From NCBI RefSeq assembly GCF_014696385.1, contig NZ_JACJQB010000007.1, positions 1 through 64,000 of the forward strand: 64,000 bases of DNA, in the 5' to 3' direction. Of this stretch, positions 49,335 through 57,927 are shown piece by piece (the stretch's first letter is position 1; every line of letters begins with the position of its first letter). A program made the position numbers and the translations under genes. The notes below the pieces were generated by a model. It worked only from the letters and a program-made list of their open reading frames with translations. It was not told the origin of the DNA and ran no database searches. This DNA is from Pseudanabaena mucicola FACHB-723. Its GTDB lineage: Bacteria; Cyanobacteriota; Cyanobacteriia; Pseudanabaenales; Pseudanabaenaceae.

Positions 49335-50684
49335 ATGCCCACCTCGATTGCCTTCATTGCCCATGACACCCAAAAAGCGGACATAGTTGCCCTTGCCCAA
49401 AAGCACCAAGTCACGTTGTCTCGCTATGCAGTCATGGCAACAGAAAATACGGGGAAACAAATTCAAGCCGCAACTGGTGTGCATATCGATTTATTGCGAT
49501 CGCAACGTGATGGGGGCGACATTGAAATTGCCGCAAAGGTAATCGCAGGGGAAGTGGCAGCAGTGATTTGGCTCTTTGATGCCGATCATGCTCAATTGAT
49601 CTCGTCCAATTTGCTGAATTTGTTGCGAATTTGCAAAATCGATAACACGCCTCTGGCAACCAACCTTGCTACAGCAAACGTAGTCCTGCAATCACTGGGT
49701 AAAAGTCGCATCGCCCATCTGATCTTTAATCCAGTAGCAGGACAGGGCAATCCTGACTGGGATCTAGCCATGATTCGCCAAATTTTAGAGCCGCAGATTC
49801 AGCTCAAGGTCATTTTCACCAAGCCTGATTTGAGTCCAACCGAGCAAGCCAAAATTGCGATCGCCACAATTCAAGAGGGAAACACCACATCTCCTGACAC
49901 TGATTTTATAATCGCCTCTGGTGGTGATGGTACGATTTCCGCAGTTGCTAACGCCTTGATTGGCACAGGCATTCCCCTTGGTATTATCCCCAGAGGTACT
50001 GCCAATGCTTTCTCTGTTGCTTTAGGGATTCCCACAGGACTCAAGCCCGCCTGCGAAAACATCCTGACAGGCAATACTTGCATTGTCGATGCAGCTCGTT
50101 GTAATGACTTCCCGATGATCTTATTGACGGGCATTGGCTTTGAGGCAGAAACCGTCGAACGCGCCAATCGAGATATGAAAAATCTCTTTGGAGTGTTAGC
50201 TTATCTCTTAGCAGGAGCGCAACAGCTTTTAGAACAAAAGCTGTTTGCGGTTGAAGTGGAAATTGATGGCTCGGTCACTCAATTTCAATGTGGAGCTATG
50301 ACGATCGCAAATGCTGCGCCGCCAACCTCGGTACTTGCCCAAGGCTTAGGAGAAGTCATTCCCAACGATGGTTTACTTGATGTCACGATTGCTATTTCTA
50401 AAAATGAGAGTCTTAATCTTTCTGACCGTCTATTAGCGATTGATGTCATCGGCAAATTATTTACTTCAGCATTGGTGAAAACCCCAATTGAGAATGAAGT
50501 CCTAGTTTGTTTTAGAACCAATAAAATCAAGGTGACGGCAACCCCACCGCAAAAAGTAGTAGTAGATGGCGAAATAATTGGCACAACTCCAGTGGAAGTA
50601 GTATGTATTCCTGATGGATTGACACTATTTGCGCCATTGGGTAGCAATATCACACCTGTGAGGAAAACTACCGAATTGCATTAA
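49335..50684 (+). CDS. Fusion of methylglyoxal-synthase-like and diacylglycerol/lipid-kinase domains
   Basis: Residues 1-125 resemble methylglyoxal synthase (SIAFIAHDTQKAD, ENTGKQIQAATGVHI, the RDGGDIEIAAK equivalent of the catalytic GGDQQVG, and NTPLATNLATANVVLQSL). The PHD segment after the active-site loop is altered (FDADHAQ), so activity is uncertain. Residues 130-449 form a diacylglycerol-kinase catalytic domain (YegS/BmrU type) with HLIFNPVAGQGN, IIASGGDGTISAVANAL and PLGIIPRGTANAF. Such fusions occur in cyanobacteria; the joint function (methylglyoxal sensing with lipid phosphorylation?) is not known. Co-transcribed with the HTH/GrpE-like gene. A repeat end begins just after the stop. 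Confidence 0.87.
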   Translation: MPTSIAFIAHDTQKADIVALAQKHQVTLSRYAVMATENTGKQIQAATGVHIDLLRSQRDGGDIEIAAKVIAGEVAAVIWLFDADHAQLISSNLLNLLRICKIDNTPLATNLATANVVLQSLGKSRIAHLIFNPVAGQGNPDWDLAMIRQILEPQIQLKVIFTKPDLSPTEQAKIAIATIQEGNTTSPDTDFIIASGGDGTISAVANALIGTGIPLGIIPRGTANAFSVALGIPTGLKPACENILTGNTCIVDAARCNDFPMILLTGIGFEAETVERANRDMKNLFGVLAYLLAGAQQLLEQKLFAVEVEIDGSVTQFQCGAMTIANAAPPTSVLAQGLGEVIPNDGLLDVTIAISKNESLNLSDRLLAIDVIGKLFTSALVKTPIENEVLVCFRTNKIKVTATPPQKVVVDGEIIGTTPVEVVCIPDGLTLFAPLGSNITPVRKTTELH

Positions 50685-50685
50685 G

Positions 50686-50709
50686 TAAGTAGCTCGGCAT
50701 AGTTATAAA
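50686..50709. repeat. TAAGTAGCT-family repeat end directly after the stop
   Basis: TAAGTAGCTCGGCATAGTTA begins two bases past the lipid-kinase stop. It matches the left ends at 26863, 31906 and 32369. The right end is not found. Confidence 0.45.
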
Positions 50710-50711
50710 TC

Positions 50712-50748
50712 AAACCCAGATTGCTGTGCGGCACAGCAATCTGGGTTT
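50712..50748. terminator. Terminator after the lipid-kinase fusion gene
   Basis: 18-bp perfect arms AAACCCAGATTGCTGTGC and GCACAGCAATCTGGGTTT around one base, followed by TT. Confidence 0.75.
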
Positions 50749-50851
50749 TTAAGTTCAAAGGGCTTTTGAGAGCGCTGCAAAGCTCCGTAGTATAAGTTTT
50801 AGAAATTGATAGAATAATCGCAATGTACTCATAGTTAGGGACATCAGTTTT

Positions 50852-51409
50852 ATGGCAGCTCAACTACTGACACGCAAATTTACAACAGAGCAATATCACC
50901 TGATGTATGAGGCGGGAGTCTTTGCCGAGGGCGATCGCCTTGAATTAATTAATGGAGAAATTACAGAAATGTCGCCAATTGGTAAAAAGCACGCAGTTTG
51001 TGTAACCCGTCTGAATGAGCTATTTTTTCGTCATTTATTGGGCAAAGTCCAAATTTGGTCACAAAATCCGATTCTTTTAAACAATGGTTCCGAGCCACAG
51101 CCTGATCTCGCCATCCTGAAACGTCGTGAGGACTTCTATGAAAGTTCTTTACCAACACCTGCGGATATTTTGCTAATCATTGAGGTTGCTGATAGCACGA
51201 TCTCTTACGATCGCGAAGTTAAAATGCCCCTTTACGCAGCCGCAGGGATTCCTGAGATGTGGTTATTCGATTTGAATAGCAAGATGATCGAGGGCTATTC
51301 GCAACCATCGACAATAGGATATAAACGGATGCAGCGTTACGAGCAGAATGATACATTTTCGATGATTGCCTTTCCTGACGTGACTTTTGCATGGCAGGAA
51401 GTGTTTTGA
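50852..51409 (+). CDS. Uma2-family (DUF820) nuclease-like protein
   Basis: The 185-residue protein has the Uma2 PD-(D/E)XK core: a first strand (GDRLELINGEITEMSPIG), QPDLAIL (catalytic Asp), IIEVADSTISYDREVKMPLYAAAGI (Glu and Lys) and MWLFDL. These genes are abundant in cyanobacterial genomes. Nuclease activity is inferred from fold only, and their role is not known. It is 5 bp from the convergent REase gene end. A second family member from a different subgroup is at 53603. Confidence 0.88.
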   Translation: MAAQLLTRKFTTEQYHLMYEAGVFAEGDRLELINGEITEMSPIGKKHAVCVTRLNELFFRHLLGKVQIWSQNPILLNNGSEPQPDLAILKRREDFYESSLPTPADILLIIEVADSTISYDREVKMPLYAAAGIPEMWLFDLNSKMIEGYSQPSTIGYKRMQRYEQNDTFSMIAFPDVTFAWQEVF

Positions 51410-51414
51410 TTTGT

Positions 51415-51834
51415 TTAAAGTTTCCCTGTATTTGCCTTGGCAATAAACCTTTCAAGGGTAACAATTTCAACGCGATCGCCGTAAAGTAAATACTTCTGTA
51501 AACCACCTGAAGTGTAAAGATTCCGTAAAGTCCATCCATCACCACCCAGAACTAAGTAAGCTTTTTGACATTGCGGATTCTGTTGCAGCGCATCAAGCAA
51601 GCAAATCACCTCAAAAGGGACTTTCTGCTCTGCTGTTCCATTTACTTGCTGCCACTTTAAGGAAATTAAGTAGGAGCTATCCTCTTTAATAGCAACGGCA
51701 TCTACTTTATGTTTTCGTCCCCCTGGTCTTGTGCCAATAACTTTTTGAAGCTCGTATTCATATTTCCCCATTCTTAAAGAAGGCAAAATCATATTTTCTA
51801 GTACAGCCCCAGTGGAAGTGTTACGTGCGCTCAT
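51415..51834 (-). CDS. Small PD-(D/E)XK endonuclease paired with a Dam-like methylase
   Basis: The 139-residue protein has a minimal nuclease core: Glu13 (VLEN), Asp45 (KHKVDAVAI), Ser58-Leu-Lys60 (YLISLKWQ) and a helix with FEVICLLDAL, then an AYLVLGGDGWT strand. In this family the usual D/E of the (D/E)XK is Ser, which is seen in some restriction enzymes. It starts two bases after the methylase stop, so the pair forms an operon and is most simply a type II restriction-modification system. The recognition sequence cannot be read from the protein. The small size is notable. Confidence 0.7.
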   Translation of the reverse strand: MSARNTSTGAVLENMILPSLRMGKYEYELQKVIGTRPGGRKHKVDAVAIKEDSSYLISLKWQQVNGTAEQKVPFEVICLLDALQQNPQCQKAYLVLGGDGWTLRNLYTSGGLQKYLLYGDRVEIVTLERFIAKANTGKL

Positions 51835-51836
51835 AA

Positions 51837-52700
51837 TTAACTAAATCCTTTAAAAGCAATTATTTCTTGTGCAGGTTGACGATCGCCATTACAGCTAATT
51901 CTGCGTGGAGCGTCATAAAATTTTATCTCAAATCCTAAATTTCTATATAACTCAACAATACGAACTGTTGCCTGATTAGAGGCAATCACTGGACATTTTT
52001 GTTTAGCTAGCCACTTAGCCAGACGAACTTGATCTTGCCATTCAAATCCATTTTGAGAATACTGTCGAAACTCCACATCATATGGGGGGTCGGCATAAAT
52101 TAGATCTTTCTTTTTGATTTTTAATGATTCAAAATCTCCACAGGTAAACTGCCACGGAGACATAACAGATTGGTAAACAGAAAAATTTGGATTATAGTTA
52201 ACAGTCTTATATCTTCCAAAAGGAACGTTAAATCCTCCTTTTTGGTTAAATCTACATAGACCGTTATAACCAGTACGGTTCAGATAGTAAAAGAGTTGTG
52301 CAGCTTTATTACTATCAGCTTCACCATTTTGAATCAATCGATTAAACTCATTACGCTGTGCATAGTAAAATTCCCGATTGTACTTGGCTTCAATATCAAA
52401 ATTTAAGCCTCGTTGTAACCACTTATAGAAATTCACCACATGGGGATTGATATCATTTAGTAAAGCTTCTTCTGGCTGTAAACCTAGAGCAATTGCTAAT
52501 CCGCCACAAAATGGCTCTACCAAACGGCGATCGCTATATTTTTGCCAAGTATGCTGCAAATGGGGTACAAGCCAACGCTTACCACCAGCCCATTTTAAGG
52601 GAGGCGTAAGGCGTTCTGGCTTTGCGGTTGAGCTAGTAGTATTTGCCACTTGTTTTGCCAAGGGAGTCATGAGCAGAGACGAACATTGAGACGATGGCAT
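51837..52700 (-). CDS. Dam-family (D12 class) DNA adenine methyltransferase
   Basis: The 287-residue enzyme transfers methyl from AdoMet to adenine N6. Motif I-like LKWAGGKRWLVPHL begins at about 35, VEPFCGGLAIAL follows, YLNRTGYNGLCRFNQKGGFNVPFGRY is the Dam/D12 family signature, and DPPY (LIYADPPYDVEF) is the catalytic motif. Members include GATC methylases such as Dam and DpnM, so a GATC target is possible; the HIP1 octamer in this genome contains GATC. An N-terminal stretch of about 35 residues is Ser/Thr-rich. The REase gene follows two bases downstream. Confidence 0.9.
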   Translation of the reverse strand: MPSSQCSSLLMTPLAKQVANTTSSTAKPERLTPPLKWAGGKRWLVPHLQHTWQKYSDRRLVEPFCGGLAIALGLQPEEALLNDINPHVVNFYKWLQRGLNFDIEAKYNREFYYAQRNEFNRLIQNGEADSNKAAQLFYYLNRTGYNGLCRFNQKGGFNVPFGRYKTVNYNPNFSVYQSVMSPWQFTCGDFESLKIKKKDLIYADPPYDVEFRQYSQNGFEWQDQVRLAKWLAKQKCPVIASNQATVRIVELYRNLGFEIKFYDAPRRISCNGDRQPAQEIIAFKGFS

Positions 52701-52739
52701 GGCGACAAGGGAAATTAATGCTTACTCAATCTAGTACCA

Positions 52740-53456
52740 CTAGGCAGCAACTAGCAAGCCTGCACTAGATTGTTTCGGTAAAACATCGACAACATCAATT
52801 TTGGCACAGTAGGCAATATCTTCAGCACAATCTAGCTTTAGCAGCCGTTTACCGTGACTAGCTTGATAAAACAGCTCCTCAACCTCACCCTTCCAAGCTT
52901 TGTATAAAGTTGCGGCGGCGACAGCTTCATCATTACCAAAATCAGCTTCATCCTCAAGACTTGCGGCGATCGCTCCTGCACAGGTGGTATCTTCAAGGGA
53001 ATAGCTACCCTCCCAGCCAGAACCCACAATCCAAACCGTTTCAGGCTTAGTTTCACGTAAATACTTCAAAACTGAGCCAAGATTAATCATCGCGCAAGCT
53101 AAAACACTCTTCGCATTTTGGATTTTCTGTAGCGATCGCGTGCCATTGGTGGTACTCATAAAAATCCGCTTGCCCTTCACCACTTCAGGCGTAAAGTCAA
53201 AGGGAGAATTTCCTAAGTCACATCCTTCTACGGTTTTACCGCCACGCTCACCCACTCTAATTCTTAACTCGGCTGGATGCAACTCACTCACACGCATTAA
53301 TTCATCGAGATCGGAAAACACCTGAACTCCCTCGGCTCCTGCCGCTAAAGCTGTGGCGATTGTCGTGGTTGCTCGCAAAATATCGACAGCGATCGCGCAG
53401 TCTGGATTTCCTTCAGCAGGAACCAACTCAGGCGTGTGATAGACAAATATTTTCAT
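52740..53456 (-). CDS. comB: 2-phosphosulfolactate phosphatase family protein (ComB-like)
   Basis: The 238-residue protein matches the ComB phosphatase: [40 protein letters not shown] and [13 protein letters not shown] are conserved segments. ComB removes phosphate from 2-phosphosulfolactate in coenzyme M synthesis in archaea; cyanobacteria lack coenzyme M, so the true substrate is uncertain. The length is normal. It lies upstream of the methylase on the same strand with 39 bp between, and divergent from a Uma2 gene. Confidence 0.88.
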   Translation of the reverse strand: MKIFVYHTPELVPAEGNPDCAIAVDILRATTTIATALAAGAEGVQVFSDLDELMRVSELHPAELRIRVGERGGKTVEGCDLGNSPFDFTPEVVKGKRIFMSTTNGTRSLQKIQNAKSVLACAMINLGSVLKYLRETKPETVWIVGSGWEGSYSLEDTTCAGAIAASLEDEADFGNDEAVAAATLYKAWKGEVEELFYQASHGKRLLKLDCAEDIAYCAKIDVVDVLPKQSSAGLLVAA

Positions 53457-53529
53457 TTACAAATCTAATGATTGAGTCTTCTTATATAAATTAAACTCTA
53501 TGATTGCTTGTTTTGCAAGATTTACGAAG

Positions 53530-53549
53530 CAAGGGACTTAATCCCCTTG
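53530..53549. repeat. Short inverted repeat before the second Uma2 gene
   Basis: CAAGGGACTTAATCCCCTTG resembles the centre of the 241-300 palindrome (CAAGGGGCTTAAGGCCCTTG) and may be a related intergenic unit. Confidence 0.35.
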
Positions 53550-53602
53550 TTTATGCTCACTGTACAATAGAACTGTTGTCTTGAAAGCTAGAGTACAACT
53601 CC

Positions 53603-54169
53603 ATGATTGCTACCACTGCACGTCGCTACAGTCTTGATGAATATCGTGCGATCGCTGAAACCTCTGAGGAAAAATGTGAATATCATGATGGAGAAATTAT
53701 TACAATGACTGGTGGAACTGCCACACATAGCCGTATTAGTCGGAATGTTGTTAATTTTTTGGATAACAATCTAGAAGATACTAACTTTGAAGCCTTCAAC
53801 AGCGACTTGCGAATATGGATTCCTAAATACCGTTGTGGAGTTTATCCAGATGCAATGGTTGTTGATAGTCAATTGCAGTTTCATGATGGGCGCGAAGATG
53901 AAATTTTAAATCCATTATTAATTATCGAAGTGCTTTCTCCATCAACTCAGAAATATGATCGAACTGATAAGTTTGAGATGTATCGATCTATTCCTAGCCT
54001 TTGTGAATATCTTTTGATTAGACAGGATAGACCATTTGTTGAGCGATACACCAAGCAATTAAATGGATGGTTATTCAGTGATTTTAATGGTTTAGAAGAT
54101 TCTATTTCGCTAGAATCTATCAAAATCGAATTAGCAATGACTAAAATTTATCGCGGAATTATATTTTAA
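53603..54169 (+). CDS. Uma2-family nuclease-like protein, second copy
   Basis: The 188-residue protein has the Uma2 pattern EEKCEYHDGEIITMTGGTATHSRISRN, YPDAMVVDSQLQF (catalytic Asp) and LLIIEVLSPSTQKYDRTDKFEMYRSI. Sequence is quite different from the copy at 50852 (TATHSRI subgroup), so the two are not a recent duplication. The gene is 14 bp upstream of the FTR1 gene on the same strand and could be read through. Function is unknown beyond the fold. Confidence 0.88.
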   Translation: MIATTARRYSLDEYRAIAETSEEKCEYHDGEIITMTGGTATHSRISRNVVNFLDNNLEDTNFEAFNSDLRIWIPKYRCGVYPDAMVVDSQLQFHDGREDEILNPLLIIEVLSPSTQKYDRTDKFEMYRSIPSLCEYLLIRQDRPFVERYTKQLNGWLFSDFNGLEDSISLESIKIELAMTKIYRGIIF

Positions 54170-54183
54170 AAGAGAACTTATTT

Positions 54184-55095
54184 ATGGATTTTAGTGCTGC
54201 ATTGCCAATTTTTGCGATTACTTTGCGGGAGGGCGTAGAAGCTGCCCTTGTGGTGGGAATTGTGATGGCGTATCTCAAAAAAGCCGATCGCAGTTTTTTG
54301 TATCCTTGGGTGTTTGGGGGCATTGTTACAGGGATTTTGGCAAGCGTGGCAGTGGGGATCTTGCTCAATTGGTTCTTCCAGCAAGTGGAAAACACAGAGC
54401 CAATGCAAGCCGCTTTTTATGGGCAGTTGTGGCAAGGAGTTTTGGGCATTACCGCCATTGCCATGTTGAGTTGGATGTTGGTCTGGATGACAGAAAATGC
54501 CAAAGCGCTGAAGGGAGAAATCGAAGGGCAAATTGGTAATGCGATCGCAAATTCTCAGAATGCAGGTTGGGCAGTATTTACACTGATCTTGATTGCAGTA
54601 TTACGAGAGGGTTTTGAAGTTGTAATTTTTATCTCCGCGAAACTGCAAACAGGGATGATCCCGATTATAGGAGCGATTTCAGGTTTAGTCAGTGCCGTTG
54701 CGATCGGAATTGCCCTCTTTCAATTTGGGATTCGCATTAATCTCAAAGTATTCTTTCAAGCCATGGGCATCTTTTTATTACTAATCGTTGCAGGGCTAGT
54801 CATTAGTGCAATCGGGCATCTGGATCGCGCTATAACTGCCTATGCCGAACTCTCTCAAGCTTCTATTTGCCTTCCATCTGGTGACCAATTACATTCTTGC
54901 CTATTGGGTAATCTCGTTTGGGATGTACATGATCGCTTCCCAGACGATCAATTTCCTGCAATCTTGCTCAAGGCGATGTTTGGTTTTCGGGATCGGCTCT
55001 TTCTTGGACAAGCAATCGCCTATTTCGCATTTCTAACTTCTGCGGGTTTTCTGTATTTTCAGAGCCTTATCAAAAAGACAACTCCTACAGCATAA
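54184..55095 (+). CDS. FTR1-family iron permease
   Basis: The 303-residue membrane protein has seven predicted helices and the paired iron-translocation motifs REGVE (LREGVEAALVVGIV, about residue 13) and REGFE (LREGFEVVIFI, about residue 140), as in fungal Ftr1 and bacterial EfeU. EfeO and EfeB partner genes are not adjacent. It ends in TTPTA-stop inside a 25-bp perfect palindrome that also supplies the last codons of the convergent CHAD gene. Confidence 0.92.
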   Translation: MDFSAALPIFAITLREGVEAALVVGIVMAYLKKADRSFLYPWVFGGIVTGILASVAVGILLNWFFQQVENTEPMQAAFYGQLWQGVLGITAIAMLSWMLVWMTENAKALKGEIEGQIGNAIANSQNAGWAVFTLILIAVLREGFEVVIFISAKLQTGMIPIIGAISGLVSAVAIGIALFQFGIRINLKVFFQAMGIFLLLIVAGLVISAIGHLDRAITAYAELSQASICLPSGDQLHSCLLGNLVWDVHDRFPDDQFPAILLKAMFGFRDRLFLGQAIAYFAFLTSAGFLYFQSLIKKTTPTA

Positions 55096-55130
55096 GCGAA
55101 GCAAAGCTTCGCTTATGCTGTAGGAGTTGT
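55078..55130. terminator. 25-bp perfect palindrome joining the FTR1 and CHAD gene ends
   Basis: Arms 55078-55102 and 55106-55130 are exact reverse complements around AAA. Read from either strand the arm encodes ACA-ACT-CCT-ACA-GCA-TAA, so FTR1 and CHAD proteins both end in TTPTA. No long T run follows, but the stem is strong. Confidence 0.8.
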
Positions 55131-56081
55131 TAAGAGCGATCGCAGTGATTTACGAAAATCTAGGGATAGGTAATGCTCTTGGAAAGGTTGCCATTTCTGC
55201 CAAAAAATTTGCGTATCCTGTTGGATGATTTGATCGATGGTGGGTAATACCTGCGCTAAATCTACCGTGAATAATGCTCTGAGAAAATCGCTCAGGAAAG
55301 TATTGTCTTGCAATTGTCCAAGGACTTCTTGCATATTCCTAAATTCATCAATCCTTTGCTTATACTCATCTTCGTAAAAGGTGTCAAAAAACTCAGCCTG
55401 ATAGCGAACTCCTTTAATTTGCTTACGGAGATCATGTAATTCATCACCAAATCTTCTTAATTGGTAATTTAGTTCTTCAGTGTTCTCGAGCGGGATTAAT
55501 GAAAGTCTGCCTGATTGCATCGTTGTACCAACTAGCCAGCCTGAATGCAGAAAAAGCTGACAAATCAATGGAAGTAGTAAATCTGGCAGTATTTCTGAAA
55601 CTGAGACACTACCCATAGTTGTGTAGTCAGGATGGACGAGCCAATCTTGGATTAGAAGTTTGCAATTTTGATAGCGATCGCCTTTGAGAATCTGTTTTAA
55701 CTTCACAAAGCTATGGCTGCGTTGTTTGCCTAAGTGCTGCATCACCTTCTCAAACTTGGGTTGTTCTGCCTTTGTTAGTATTGACTGATAGCGCTCAGAC
55801 ATTACCTTTTGTAGCACATCAAGATCCCGCGTTTTTCCTAAGCCCTTGGCAATTTTTCCAATCGCTTCACTAATTCCATCAGGAAGAATCACAACATTAC
55901 TAAATACACGCATAGCTGTGCGTAGTCGTCGCATTCCGACTCGCATTTGGTGCAGCGCTTCAGGATCTTTATCTTTAAAAACAGCCTTTTCTTGATCAAT
56001 TACCTTTTGGAAGTTTTGGCGAATCACCTGATGGGCATAGTCGCTAAGTGCGATCGCAATTTCCAACTGATCTTCTTGCAT
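55113..56081 (-). CDS. CHAD-domain protein
   Basis: The 322-residue cytosolic protein is a single CHAD domain (about 10-290): His-rich helices with HQMRVGMRRLRTAMRVF near residue 45 and DELHDLRKQIKGVRYQAEFF near 220. CHAD domains bind polyphosphate through conserved His and basic residues and occur beside polyphosphate enzymes; no such enzyme is adjacent. The last residues TTPTA derive from the palindrome shared with FTR1 and may not be original to the family. Confidence 0.9.
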   Translation of the reverse strand: MQEDQLEIAIALSDYAHQVIRQNFQKVIDQEKAVFKDKDPEALHQMRVGMRRLRTAMRVFSNVVILPDGISEAIGKIAKGLGKTRDLDVLQKVMSERYQSILTKAEQPKFEKVMQHLGKQRSHSFVKLKQILKGDRYQNCKLLIQDWLVHPDYTTMGSVSVSEILPDLLLPLICQLFLHSGWLVGTTMQSGRLSLIPLENTEELNYQLRRFGDELHDLRKQIKGVRYQAEFFDTFYEDEYKQRIDEFRNMQEVLGQLQDNTFLSDFLRALFTVDLAQVLPTIDQIIQQDTQIFWQKWQPFQEHYLSLDFRKSLRSLLTTPTA

Positions 56082-56204
56082 AATTCACCTTAACTGATGG
56101 TTTGCCTTGCCAACGCGATAATTTTTAAGAATCTCAACGTTTTACAGCGATCGTAGCCTACTTGAGCTTTACTCAAGATATAGCAAATTTTTAAAGATCT
56201 CGAT

Positions 56205-57038
56205 ATGTTTCAACAAGTTTTATTGGCTGTGGATGGTTCGGGAAGATCACGAGAAATGATGAATATGCTACTAGCCCTGCCTAGTATGCAAAACCTTCAA
56301 ATTAACGTGCTGCATGTCATCCCCAACTCAACTAACTCAGAGGCGATTACAGAATATCGTCTGGCTGGAGAAAAAATCGTCGAAAGAGAAGTAAAAAGTT
56401 TGCGCTTGGCTGCGGGCAATACCACTGTCTCGATGCTCAAAGAGGGTGAACCAAAAGATATTGTATGCAGAGTGGCGGAAGAGCTAAAGCCTGACTTGAT
56501 GATCATGGGTTCCCGTGGCATGGGACGTTTGCAAGCAATTTTGGCAAACTCAGTCAGTCAATATGTTTTTCAATTGGCTGACGCGCCAATGTTGCTAATC
56601 AAGGATGACGTATACATCAAGACAATCCGTAGTGTGATGGTTTCCGTCGATGGCTCGGCATCCGCAAATAATTGCCTTGATTTGGCGATTAAGTTAGTGA
56701 GCGGTGCTAAGGATGTGGAAATCTTCTTGGCAAGAGTAGTCAAACGTCAGGACGAAAATACTACCAGCACCGATCCTGTCCTTGCGGAAGCAACGGCAAA
56801 ACTCAAACGGATGAATATTCCATCACGTACTTTTATCGGTTCAGGTGACATCGGTAAAGCCATCTGTAAACTTGCCGATGAATCAAATACGAGTCTGTTG
56901 ATGATCGGTTCACCCGATCGCCGCCCTTCGATCGCCCGCAGTTTGCCCGATCTTGATCGTCTATTAGGTTCGTCAGTATCCGACTATGTGCGCGTCAATG
57001 CCACAGTCCCCGTACTGCTAACTCGTACCATTGAATAA
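56205..57038 (+). CDS. Tandem universal stress protein (two UspA domains)
   Basis: The 277-residue protein has two UspA domains, 1-140 and about 145-277. The first shows VLLAVDGSG at the start and GSRGMGRLQAILANSVSQYV near its end, the second VMVSVDGSA and a weaker GSPDRRPS...LLGSSVSDYV. The G-2X-G-9X-G(S/T) nucleotide motif is nearly intact in the first copy (Asn for the last Gly). Usp proteins support survival under stress, with ATP binding in many. It is monocistronic, followed by a compact terminator. Confidence 0.9.
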   Translation: MFQQVLLAVDGSGRSREMMNMLLALPSMQNLQINVLHVIPNSTNSEAITEYRLAGEKIVEREVKSLRLAAGNTTVSMLKEGEPKDIVCRVAEELKPDLMIMGSRGMGRLQAILANSVSQYVFQLADAPMLLIKDDVYIKTIRSVMVSVDGSASANNCLDLAIKLVSGAKDVEIFLARVVKRQDENTTSTDPVLAEATAKLKRMNIPSRTFIGSGDIGKAICKLADESNTSLLMIGSPDRRPSIARSLPDLDRLLGSSVSDYVRVNATVPVLLTRTIE

Positions 57039-57040
57039 AC

Positions 57041-57067
57041 AAAAGGGGCACAATGCGCCCCTTTTTT
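57041..57067. terminator. Bidirectional terminator between the usp and ABC genes
   Basis: AAAAGGGGC / GCCCCTTTT arms (57041-57049, 57057-57065) with a T run on the plus strand. It lies at the ends of both convergent genes. Confidence 0.75.
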
Positions 57068-57069
57068 TC

Positions 57070-57834
57070 CTAAGAACCCAAATATGCTTCTAAAACCTTG
57101 GGATCACGTTGAATTTCATCGGGTGAGCCATCGGCAAGATTATGACCTTCGGCTAACACCCAAACGCGATCGCATAACGACATTATTACGTCCATATTGT
57201 GTTCAATAATCAAAAAGCTCAAACCTTCTTGATTCCATTGATGGATGTAACCGCAAATCTCCTCAATCAAAGCAGGATTTACTCCCGCCGCAGGTTCATC
57301 TAACAAAATTAATTTAGGATCGGTCATCAGCGCCCGAGCAATTTCTAGCAATTTGCGCTGACCGCCCGACAATGAGCCAGCAAAGTCATCCGCCATCCTA
57401 ATCAAACCCACGGAGTCAAGAATATGTCTTGCCTTCTCACGGTTTTCACGTTCTTGCGCTGCTATTTGATGACCAAGAAACCAAGTATTCCAAAATTTTT
57501 CACCCATCTGTCCCTGTGCGGCAAGCAGCATATTGTCTAATACTGACAGGCGAGACAGCACACGCGGCACTTGAAAGGTGCGAACCATACCTAAGCGCGA
57601 AATTTTGTGGGGTGGTTTGCCTTGGATTGGCAGTCCATCAAATTGCACTGTGCCGCGATCGGGCTTGAGGAAGTTAGAGAGCAATCCAAAAAATGTGGTT
57701 TTTCCTGCTCCATTGGGGCCAATCAAACCCGTAATGCTCCCAGCAGGGACTTCGATCTGGGCATTTTGCACGGCATGTATACCGCCAAAGGATTTACAGA
57801 TATTTTCGGCTTTAAGGATTGGGGCGCTCGGCAT
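57070..57834 (-). CDS. ABC transporter ATP-binding protein (LivG/NatA-like)
   Basis: The 254-residue protein has Walker A GLIGPNGAGKTTFFG, Q loop VRTFQVPRVL, signature LSGGQRKLLEIARALM, Walker B LILLDEPAAGVNP and a switch His (IIEHNMDV). The long helical insert after the Q loop and the C-terminal DPKVLEAYLG are typical of LivG-type subunits of branched-chain or neutral amino-acid transporters. In cyanobacteria the N-I system keeps its genes scattered, which fits an ATPase with no permease neighbours. The exact substrate is inferred. Confidence 0.9.
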   Translation of the reverse strand: MPSAPILKAENICKSFGGIHAVQNAQIEVPAGSITGLIGPNGAGKTTFFGLLSNFLKPDRGTVQFDGLPIQGKPPHKISRLGMVRTFQVPRVLSRLSVLDNMLLAAQGQMGEKFWNTWFLGHQIAAQERENREKARHILDSVGLIRMADDFAGSLSGGQRKLLEIARALMTDPKLILLDEPAAGVNPALIEEICGYIHQWNQEGLSFLIIEHNMDVIMSLCDRVWVLAEGHNLADGSPDEIQRDPKVLEAYLGS

Positions 57835-57927
57835 AGGTTTGGTTAGTTAGCAGTTGACAATAATCTGATGAATTAGGTCGTTTATCAACGACACCTCTGG
57901 TTTAATCTTGATAATGAAATGTGAGTT

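Noticed and set aside
57835-57927. Toxin partner for the Phd-type antitoxin
   Set aside because: The 93-bp gap has no frame of useful length on either strand.
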